From Pseudomonas sp. R-28-1W-6 (GTDB lineage: Bacteria > Pseudomonadota > Gammaproteobacteria > Pseudomonadales > Pseudomonadaceae), in NCBI RefSeq assembly GCF_009799925.1, contig NZ_WELK01000001.1, forward strand, positions 248,001 to 312,000: 64,000 nt of DNA, written 5' to 3'. The notes under the pieces were generated by a model that saw only the letters and a list, made by a program, of their open reading frames with translations, was not told the origin of the DNA and did not search any database. The position numbers were made by a program, and so were the translations under genes. Of this stretch, positions 57,346 to 64,000 are shown one piece after another; position 1 is the first letter of the stretch, and each line of letters starts with the position of its first letter.

Positions 57346-57494
57346 GATCAAACAGCGGTGCCGTAACAGGAAATATCCGCCCACTGCATCGCGCAGTAGA
57401 CATTGAGGTTACAGATCACCGCCCGTCGGGCAGTGCATCGGGGGCTTTAACCGGGCAGCTGCGGCTGCCCCTGTTGTATCGCTACAGAAAGCTC

Positions 57495-57577
57495 CTCTCC
57501 CGACAAAGGCATAACCAGGGCAACCTGGCGACGCAAAGTCACGGGCCCTCCAAGGGTCGCCGGACTGCCGAAGGAGA
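57495..57577 (+). promoter_or_regulatory. Cyclic-di-GMP-I (GEMM) riboswitch, leader of protease B
   Basis: This is the second copy of the aptamer at 51011, identical in sequence within a 141-base block (57480-57620 against 50996-51136). P1 pairs TCTCC with GGAGA (57573-57577), and the alternative pairing of CTCTCC (57495-57500) to the ribosome site GGAGAG (57626-57631) is also present. A GC-rich hairpin (GGGCAGC ... GCTGCCC) stands just upstream in both copies. Confidence 0.85.
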
Positions 57578-57585
57578 CATCCCTC

Positions 57586-57615
57586 ATGGACAGCCGTGAA
57601 GAGGAACTTTTCTGA
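57586..57615 (+). CDS. Leader peptide uORF (nine codons), copy 2
   Basis: This is the same MDSREEELF frame as at 51102. It begins nine bases after the GGAG of P1 and stops 21 bases before the protease B ATG. Conservation of both sequence and position supports a regulatory role, but the whole 141-base block is identical, so this is not independent evidence of coding. Confidence 0.4.
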   Translation: MDSREEELF

Positions 57616-57636
57616 ACCTGTTTCAGGAGAGCCCCC

Positions 57637-59904
57637 ATGCGCCCGTCCCGGCCCCGTTTCGCCCTTGCCTTGGCCATGCTGCTCGGCAGCCTGGCCGCCA
57701 CCCCCGCTGCTATCGCCGCCAGCGAACAGGCCAGCGACCGCCAGCAGGCCGCTGCCCTGACCGAGCAATTGCTCAAGCTGCAACAACGCCTCGACCAAGC
57801 CGGCAGCGCCGAACGCCCAAGACTGCTGCTGCAGCTCGAACAACAGGCCGCACAGCGCCAGCAACGGCTCACCGAACTGGCCGAACGCGACCCGGCCGCC
57901 GCCCTGCGCGCCAGCCTGCCCGAGGCCCAGCAGAACCAGCTGGATCGACAACTGCTGGACAAGCTGGAACGCCCGCTGCAGGTGGAGGGCACCCTGGAGG
58001 TGAGCTACGAGGACTTTCCCGACGGCAGCCAGCGCCTGCGCCACTTCCTCGAAACGCCGTTCGGCGAGCGCTTCGAACTGAGCTTCGCCCAAGACGCGCC
58101 GCGCCATGGCAACGGCAAAAAAGTGCGCCTCGACGGCGTGCTGTTCGGCCAGGCCCAGGCCGGGCGCGACGGCCTGCTGGCGCTGGAAGATGGCGACAGC
58201 AGCCTGGTCTGGTTGGACGCCGGCGGCACCAACACCACGCTGGACGGCAGCCTGGTTCCGGCGGTCGAGTACAGCCTGGGCGAGCAGAAAACCCTGATGA
58301 TCCTGGTCAACTTCAGCGACAAGCCGGAGCAGCCGTGGACGCCGACCGCAGCCAAGGGCATGTTCGACACCCTGGATGCCTATATCCGCGAGAACTCCGC
58401 CGGGCGCACCTGGCTCAGTGGCCGGGTGGCAGGCTGGTTCACCATCGCCCAGAGCAGCACGGTCTGTGACACTTATAACCTACGCAACCTGGCCCGCTAT
58501 GCCGCCAGCCAGAGCGGTATCGACTTGAGTGCCTACAATCGCTTTATCTATGCCTTCCCGAAGAATGCCTGCAGCTTTTCCGGCTCTGCCTCGGTTGGTG
58601 GCATGACGACCGAGGCCTTTATCAACGATCGCTTCGTTCTCAACACCATCGCCCATGAATTCGGCCACAACCTGGGCCTGGATCATGCCCACGCGCTGGA
58701 ATGTGGCACCACGGCGCAAGGCGATAGCTGCAGCAGCTATACCTACGGCGACACCCTGGACGTGATGGGTGACCAGCTCGGCGAGGGTCACTACAACCCC
58801 TTCAACAAACAGCGCCTGGGCTGGCTGAAGGCCAGCGAGGTGCTGGAGATCAGCAACTCCGGGCGCTTCGACCTGCTGCCCTATACCGACCTGGCCAGCA
58901 ACGGGGTGCGGGTATTGAAAGTGCCCAAGGTCAATGACCCGGGCAACTGGTATTACGTCGACTTCCACCAGCCAATCGGCTTCGACGCCCAACTGCTCGA
59001 TGGCAGCAAGGTCAATGTGGCCAACATCACCAACGGCGTGACCATCCGCCAGGCGGGAACCCGCTCCTACAGCCAATTGCTCGACATGACCCCGAGCAGT
59101 GCGGTCTCTTCCTATGACCGTCTGGACCCTGCGCTGGAACAAGGCAACAGCTTCAGCGATGCGGCAGCCGGAGTGACCCTGACCACCAGCTGGGTCGACG
59201 GGCAGAAGGCCCAGGTCGACGTGCAACTCAGTGGCAGCGCCACTTGCGTGCAGAACGCTCCCAGCGTGCAGGTCGGCGCGCCGGTGACCCAGTGGGGCGG
59301 CGCCGGGCAGACCCTGAACTACCAGGTGCAGCTGACCAACAACGACAGCGGCTCATGCAGTGGCCGCAGCTTCAACCTGCAGGCCAGCCAGCCGAGCGGC
59401 TGGAACAGCCAGTTCGCCAGTACCAGCCTCAGCCTGGCGCCCGGACAGACCAGCAGCACCAACCTGGCGGTGACCTCGGCCAACAGCGCGGCGCCCGCCT
59501 ACTACGACCTCGGCGTCAGCACCAGCCAGGCACCGACCAGCAGCGCCAGCCTGACCTATGTGGTCGAGGCGAGTGCCGGCAACAGTGCGCCCGTGGCGGT
59601 GAACGACGCAGTCAGCCTGAGCAGCATCGCCCCGATCACCATCAGCGTACTGGCCAACGACAGCGATGCCGACGGCAATGCCCTGAGCATCGTCACCTTC
59701 ACCCAGGGCGCCAAGGGTTCGGTAAAGCTGAACAGCAACGGCAGCCTGACCTACACCCCGACCAAGGCCTTCAAGACCGGCGACCAGTTCGGTTACAGCA
59801 TCAGCGATGGCCAGAGCACCGCTAGCGCCACGGTCACCATCAGCCTGCAGACGTCCGGTGGTACCAGTGGCGGCAGTACGGGTGGTGGCAAGGGCAATCG
59901 CTAG
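57637..59904 (+). CDS. Secreted zinc metalloprotease B (M6/M11-like) with C-terminal Ig-like domains
   Basis: The 755-residue paralogue of protease A begins with signal peptide MRPSRPRFALALAMLLGSLA and AATPAAIAA. The zinc motif is HEFGHNLGLDH at residues 340-350, and a Met-turn candidate is YGDTLDVMGDQL. The same propeptide-like N-terminus, NEW3-like and cadherin/Ig-like parts follow (VLANDSDADGNALSIVTF). The C-terminus adds a Gly/Ser/Thr tail, GGTSGGSTGGGKGNR, absent in A. The ribosome site is AGGAGA. It converges on repeat protein B with a shared terminator. The arrangement matches cassette A. Confidence 0.87.
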   Translation: MRPSRPRFALALAMLLGSLAATPAAIAASEQASDRQQAAALTEQLLKLQQRLDQAGSAERPRLLLQLEQQAAQRQQRLTELAERDPAAALRASLPEAQQNQLDRQLLDKLERPLQVEGTLEVSYEDFPDGSQRLRHFLETPFGERFELSFAQDAPRHGNGKKVRLDGVLFGQAQAGRDGLLALEDGDSSLVWLDAGGTNTTLDGSLVPAVEYSLGEQKTLMILVNFSDKPEQPWTPTAAKGMFDTLDAYIRENSAGRTWLSGRVAGWFTIAQSSTVCDTYNLRNLARYAASQSGIDLSAYNRFIYAFPKNACSFSGSASVGGMTTEAFINDRFVLNTIAHEFGHNLGLDHAHALECGTTAQGDSCSSYTYGDTLDVMGDQLGEGHYNPFNKQRLGWLKASEVLEISNSGRFDLLPYTDLASNGVRVLKVPKVNDPGNWYYVDFHQPIGFDAQLLDGSKVNVANITNGVTIRQAGTRSYSQLLDMTPSSAVSSYDRLDPALEQGNSFSDAAAGVTLTTSWVDGQKAQVDVQLSGSATCVQNAPSVQVGAPVTQWGGAGQTLNYQVQLTNNDSGSCSGRSFNLQASQPSGWNSQFASTSLSLAPGQTSSTNLAVTSANSAAPAYYDLGVSTSQAPTSSASLTYVVEASAGNSAPVAVNDAVSLSSIAPITISVLANDSDADGNALSIVTFTQGAKGSVKLNSNGSLTYTPTKAFKTGDQFGYSISDGQSTASATVTISLQTSGGTSGGSTGGGKGNR

Positions 59905-59927
59905 GCCAATCCACCTCAGCGCAAAAG

Positions 59928-59961
59928 AAAAGGCGATGGGGATCTCTCCCCATCGCCTTTT
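59928..59961. terminator. Bidirectional terminator between protease B and repeat protein B
   Basis: AAAAGGCGATGGGGA and its complement TCCCCATCGCCTTTT form a near-perfect hairpin, A-flanked and T-flanked, between the convergent genes. Confidence 0.92.
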
Positions 59962-60002
59962 ACGTTACGGCTCGACCGAGCCTTTCAGACTAGCGTACGC
60001 CC

Positions 60003-62282
60003 TCAGTCCGGAGTCGGGCACAGCGGGCAATCGGCATCATCCGAAGCCGTCGGATCGCCGCTGCTGAATGCCCCCACTGCTTCCACGCTGGCGGTATCAC
60101 TGAATTGCAGCGGGGTGAGATCGGTCAGGTCAATGGCCGAGGTCGGATAGTAGTAGCCATCGACGGTGAACGAAGCCGCCGGGGTCTGCCCCCCCTCCAG
60201 GGTGGTCGGATAGGACTCGAAGACCACCGCCGGGTCATCGCTCAGCACGATGCCGGTCAGGTCTTCCTCGCCCAGGTTGGTCACGGTCGCCGTGACTTTC
60301 ACCTTGACCACCAACTGACCATCCTCGTTGGGCTCCAGGATAACGTCATCGCAGTCCTTCGCTACCCCAATGCCATAGGTGAAGCTGCCATCGCAATCGG
60401 CACCATCGGTGTTTGACGCATCGTCAAACGCCGTCCCCTGGCTGTTGAGCACTTCGCCAGCGGCCGTTACCGTATCGCTATGGCTCAGCGCCACGGTGCT
60501 CACACCGTCGACAGGGCCAGTGACAATGGCACTCAGGTCGGCATAGGGCACAGAGACGGTCTTGGTGAAGCTGCCGGTTTCACCGACTCCCAGCTCGGTC
60601 ACCGCCACGCCGCCGACCTCCAGCACGAGGGCGCCGAAGTCGCTGTCGCTCACATCCATATTGCTCAGCAGCACATCCCCGGTATTTTCCACGGTGCCGG
60701 TGATGGTGACCTCGACGGTATTGCCGTTGATGAAGGCGATGGAGCAGTCCTTATCCACCACCAGACTTGGATCGGTCTGGTAACTGCACTCGGCACCATC
60801 GCTGTCGCTGACTATGGCCTCTTGCGGGTTGGGCTCCTCACCCGAAGCAGGAACATCCGCCACATCGCCGAAGGCCAGAGCCATCACGGTATCGGTCAGC
60901 GGATTCGGCACTAGGCCCGTCAAGCTATAGCTACCCTCGAAGCGCACGGTCACACCACCGAGCAACGGGAAGTAGGCACTGCCATCGGCCTGCAGAACCA
61001 GATCGTCGACATTCGGGTCATCGTCAGCCGTGTTTAACGGCGTGCCGTTCTGGCACCCCTCAACACCAACGTCGATACATACACGGTCGATACTCGAGCC
61101 GTTCTGATCGTCCTTGAGGTAGGCGATATACGAGGATCCGCCGCTATTTTCCAGGGAGCCGAAGAAGGTCACGTCGACGTCTTCGCCGTTATCATTCAAT
61201 TCGGCGGCACAACTCTTCTCGACATCGATCCCGCACACCGGGAACGCGCCAAACACGAAGTCCTTCAGCTGGGCGGTCTGCGAAGTGGACGAACGGGTCT
61301 CGGCCAGGAAGCTGGCGAAGCACGGGGTGGAGCCCAACAGCGCAGTCACGTTGATGCCACCTTCGAAGATGCTCTCCTGGGGCAGAGTAGTGGCAAGACC
61401 ACTCTTCGGCGTGTAGTCCCACTCTGGGGAGTTCGCTAGGTCGGCCGAGTTGGTAATGGCACAGGCCAACTTGTCGCCTGCTCCGTCACACTTGGCTGCA
61501 GCATCCGCGAACACCAGATCCAGAGGGCTGGACAGGGTCTTCGGCGGTTTGGTCTGCTCGCTCGAATCGAAGTTTTTGTCAGCGTCCGCATCGTTCGGGT
61601 CCCATTGGTAGATCTTGATTTGCGGCTCCGCGTTGGCACCCTGCGGGTAGTTGACGATGACAAACATGTCGCCCGGGAGAAACTTGAGCTCGATCGGATC
61701 GCCTTGAACCCAATCAGGATTGAGACGCATCGCCACATGGTTGCCGGTGAAGTCACCGGTTCCCTGCGCACTTGGCTCGGTCTGCCCCACCTCGCCCTGG
61801 AAGAACCAGAAGCCGGCGAAGGCATCACCGTCGTTGGCGAAGCGGTCCAGGCCGAAATAGACGATCAGGTCGCCTTCCTTATGCGGGCCGGTGTCGGCAG
61901 GCATGTTATAGGCTGCCGCATAGGCGTTGGTGATCTCGTTCTTGTCGGGAGTCGAGCCGGTAGTGTATTTCCACTGGTCGACGTCAGAGACGTCCTTCGA
62001 CCCGCCTTGGGTAAAGACCCTGTCCCCCACATCCGCAGTCGCTATATCAGGCACGATACCGGTGAAGGCGAACGGGCTGCCCCCATCGTTGTCGCCAAAG
62101 TTGTAAAGCACTTCCCAGTCGTCACCGGCGGCTGCCTCCCCTTCGGGATTGCCCTCCAGTTCAAACAAGCCGGGTGGGTTGCCGTCGACCGCATTGACCG
62201 TGGTCGAGCTGGCGATGCCAGCCGCCAAGATCGCGCCGAGCAGACAGCTCGGCAGCTTCTTCATCAAGTGTTTCGTGTTCAT
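60003..62282 (-). CDS. Secreted DUF11/Ig-like repeat protein B
   Basis: The 759-residue paralogue of repeat protein A has signal peptide MNTKHLMKKLPSCLLGAILA and a following AGIASSTTVNA. The unique N-terminal domain is shared: GLFELEGNP, FTQGGSKDVSDVDQW, FGLDRFANDGDAFAGFWFFQ, FLAETRSS and AQLKDFVFG. Only about three Ig-like units follow (VEKSCAAELN, VDKDCSIAF, VAKDCDDVI). The CTPGFWKN C-terminal domain of A is missing, and the end is DDADCPLCPTPD. The ribosome site is AAGGAG. It is a likely exported or surface protein of unknown function. Confidence 0.83.
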   Translation of the reverse strand: MNTKHLMKKLPSCLLGAILAAGIASSTTVNAVDGNPPGLFELEGNPEGEAAAGDDWEVLYNFGDNDGGSPFAFTGIVPDIATADVGDRVFTQGGSKDVSDVDQWKYTTGSTPDKNEITNAYAAAYNMPADTGPHKEGDLIVYFGLDRFANDGDAFAGFWFFQGEVGQTEPSAQGTGDFTGNHVAMRLNPDWVQGDPIELKFLPGDMFVIVNYPQGANAEPQIKIYQWDPNDADADKNFDSSEQTKPPKTLSSPLDLVFADAAAKCDGAGDKLACAITNSADLANSPEWDYTPKSGLATTLPQESIFEGGINVTALLGSTPCFASFLAETRSSTSQTAQLKDFVFGAFPVCGIDVEKSCAAELNDNGEDVDVTFFGSLENSGGSSYIAYLKDDQNGSSIDRVCIDVGVEGCQNGTPLNTADDDPNVDDLVLQADGSAYFPLLGGVTVRFEGSYSLTGLVPNPLTDTVMALAFGDVADVPASGEEPNPQEAIVSDSDGAECSYQTDPSLVVDKDCSIAFINGNTVEVTITGTVENTGDVLLSNMDVSDSDFGALVLEVGGVAVTELGVGETGSFTKTVSVPYADLSAIVTGPVDGVSTVALSHSDTVTAAGEVLNSQGTAFDDASNTDGADCDGSFTYGIGVAKDCDDVILEPNEDGQLVVKVKVTATVTNLGEEDLTGIVLSDDPAVVFESYPTTLEGGQTPAASFTVDGYYYPTSAIDLTDLTPLQFSDTASVEAVGAFSSGDPTASDDADCPLCPTPD

Positions 62283-62614
62283 CTGTCTGCTCCTTCACCA
62301 CCGCTCGAGTGTCGACGAGACAGCGGTGTTCAGACGCCCAGCCATGGCGCATGGAATAACGCCGGCGCCGGGGCTTACCCTTGAGCCGACTGGGACGCTG
62401 TGTTTTTGTGCAGGGTGCTAGCGGATCCCGATTGCGGTTGTTCTCGCTTGCGATGCCATCGAAATCCCTCTCCGGAGGACGACCGACTCTCCTCGTCGCT
62501 TAGGTAATCAATTGCCATGCCAAATTTATAACTCTATGTTTTATAGATGTTTTTTTGAAAAATAGAGCACAGCCCTGCGCTGCTGGTACGCAGGAGGGGT
62601 GATTGCAGAGGGGG

Positions 62615-62860
62615 ATTGTTAAGGCGGACTGACAGCAGGCGCTCGGCACTGACGCCGAACCCTATTAATTTCAGGGGCTTGGCTACTTGCTCGGACAATT
62701 GCAGCTGTACAGCCGGTGAGACAAGCAGCGATGACAGCTGATAACCAGCACCTGTGAAATTGTTAAGGCAGACTGACAGCAAGCACCGGGCACAGCTGCC
62801 GTACCCTACCGATTTCAGGGGATTGGCTGCCTACTCTGACAATTGCGGCTGTACCGCCGA
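62615..62860. repeat. Imperfect tandem repeat, two units of about 101 bases
   Basis: Unit one (62615-62716) and unit two (62759-62860) both start ATTGTTAAGGC, then GACTGACAGCA, and share CCCTA, ATTTCAGGGG, TTGGCT and the end ACAATTGC-GCTGTAC. Period is 144 bases. No protein is evident, and the units are 330-580 bases upstream of repeat protein B. They might be a regulatory array, a small RNA duplication or a degraded element. The rest of 62283-63197 has no gene I can support. Confidence 0.65.
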
Positions 62861-63027
62861 CCAGCCAGGTGTCGCTGGCGCCTGGTGGCCAACGCCGAAG
62901 GGATCAGGCTTTGCGCCTGTCGCATACGAGCGAGCCGGCGCTTGCCAAAATGACGGGGGGCCCGCTGAGGATGCCATCCAGTGGTTCCGCAACATAGCCC
63001 TAAGAAGCCACGGAAGCCACGATCTCT

Positions 63028-63092
63028 CGTAGGGTGCGCCGCGCGCACCACAAGCCATGCACAGACCTCTGGTGCGCACGGCGCACCCTACG
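63028..63092. repeat. Dispersed inverted repeat, copy 2 (with partial third arm at 63120)
   Basis: CGTAGGGTGCGCCGCGCGC and GCGCACGGCGCACCCTACG pair with one mismatch. A related half-element, CGTAGGGTGGAAAAC, follows at 63120-63152. It is the same family as 50342-50406. Confidence 0.8.
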
Positions 63093-63197
63093 CGGAGCCG
63101 CCCAAGCCTGGAATCCGCGCGTAGGGTGGAAAACTGCGAAGCATTTTCCACCGCTGAGCCGAAGCAGGAGCCTTACCCATGATGCGTAAACAGGCTC

Positions 63198-64000
63198 TTA
63201 TTCGAACTGACGCCCCTGGCCCTGCCAGGCATCCTGCGGCAAGGTCACGCCCTTCAGCTTGTTGCGGTACTCCTGGGTGACATCTTCGGCCTCATCCGTA
63301 TTGGTGACTGCGGTCGGTGTAATCAGCACCACCAGTTCGGTGCGCTGGATCTGCTTGCCCTGGCTGCCGAAGGCCCAGCCCAGAAAGGGAATGTTGCGCA
63401 GGTAGGGCAGGCCCTCGCTGGTGCGGCTGTTGTTCTCCTGGATCAACCCGCCAAGCACCAGGGTCTCGCCACTCTGCACCGCCACGTTGGTATTGATCCG
63501 GCGCTGGGTGATGGTTGGCGAGTCGATGCCGGAGGTGGTGGTGGGTTTTACATCGTTGACTTCCTGGGTGATCTCCATGGAGATCATGCCACCCGCGTTG
63601 ATCCGCGGCTTCACCTCCAGCAGAACCCCGGTGTCCTGGTACTGGATGGTGCTGGTGACCAGCGCGGAAACACCGGTATCGGGGTCGGTGACTGCCCCGC
63701 CGGTATCGGTGGTTTCCGAGGTGCGGATCGGCACCCGGTCACCGACGCGAATGGTCGCGGCGCGGTTGTCCAGCACCATCAGGGTCGGCGAGGAAATCAC
63801 ATTGATCTTCGAGTCGCGGGCCAGCAGGTCGAGCAACAACCGGGCGCCGGCCGCATCGAACACGGTCAGCGAACCGGTGGGGGTCAGATCGGCCGGTGTG
63901 GTCAGAGGAAAGCGACCGAGGGTGCCACGTACGTTCTTGCCGTCGATCTCGCTCTTGAAGAACCACTGCAGGCCATAGCGCAGTTCGTCCTCCAGGGCGA
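63198..64000 (-). CDS. gspD: Type II secretion secretin GspD (partial, N-terminus outside window)
   Basis: The frame on the complement is open to base 64000, and the stop TAA is at 63198-63200. The visible 266 residues include the secretin C-domain: LEDELRYGLQWFF, NVISSPTLMVLDNRAA, VGDRVPIRT, GGMISMEITQEVND and VLGGLIQENNS with LPYLRNIPFLGW. This is the outer-membrane pore of a type II system. GspA and GspB, its assembly factors, are encoded 15 kb to the left. The start and the N-domains lie beyond the window. Confidence 0.92.
   Translation of the reverse strand, partial: ALEDELRYGLQWFFKSEIDGKNVRGTLGRFPLTTPADLTPTGSLTVFDAAGARLLLDLLARDSKINVISSPTLMVLDNRAATIRVGDRVPIRTSETTDTGGAVTDPDTGVSALVTSTIQYQDTGVLLEVKPRINAGGMISMEITQEVNDVKPTTTSGIDSPTITQRRINTNVAVQSGETLVLGGLIQENNSRTSEGLPYLRNIPFLGWAFGSQGKQIQRTELVVLITPTAVTNTDEAEDVTQEYRNKLKGVTLPQDAWQGQGRQFE

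Noticed and set aside
62283..62560. Search for a riboswitch in the leaders of the repeat proteins
   Set aside because: I looked for the GACGCAAAG and GNRA-loop pattern on the minus strand before both repeat proteins and did not find it.

Overview
The window is a GC-rich, densely coded piece of a Pseudomonas chromosome. Gene content and order match the genus: pilGHIJ divergent from gshB-tonB3-algH-ruvX-pyrR-pyrB-pyrC', pilTU divergent from yggS-proC-yggT-yggU, metXW-rdgB-hemW, and pckA / hslO-hslR / rimBK. I see no tRNA, rRNA, CRISPR, prophage or insertion sequence.

Layout. 1-14 kb holds twitching-motility chemotaxis genes (pilJ runs off the left edge), glutathione and pyrimidine synthesis, a LexA-controlled radical-SAM / TIGR03915 pair, and the retraction ATPases pilT and pilU. 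14-23 kb holds PLP homeostasis, proline, methionine and nucleotide-cleaning genes, with a dynamin-like GTPase among them. 23-29 kb holds pckA, hslO, hslR and rimBK. 28.7-36.3 kb has two membrane GGDEF-EAL proteins around the fatty-acid desaturase desA. 36.3-45.8 kb is an accessory cluster: a MalT-like LuxR regulator, DUF1329, DUF1302, a spinster-like MFS transporter and an unusual double GntR/FadR regulator. 45.9-50 kb has gspB, gspA and a VpsR-like sigma-54-type activator. From 63.2 kb to the right edge is the 3' part of a type II secretin gene (gspD).

The most striking part is 50.3-62.3 kb. It contains two copies of a cassette: a secreted zinc metalloprotease gene on the plus strand, followed convergently by a large secreted protein with DUF11/Ig-like repeats. 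Each protease mRNA leader has the sequence and fold of a cyclic-di-GMP-I (GEMM) riboswitch, followed by a nine-codon upstream ORF. A 141-bp core of the leaders is identical in both copies although the proteins have diverged. Two GGDEF-EAL proteins, a VpsR-like regulator and type II secretion genes lie in the same window. I therefore infer a c-di-GMP-controlled program of secreted proteases, with the repeat proteins as possible surface partners or substrates. The riboswitch call comes from sequence and base-pairing; the protease/repeat-protein functional link is inference.

Most other genes are housekeeping and can be named with confidence. Intergenic stretches hold several Pseudomonas-type inverted repeats, factor-independent terminators and one imperfect tandem repeat.
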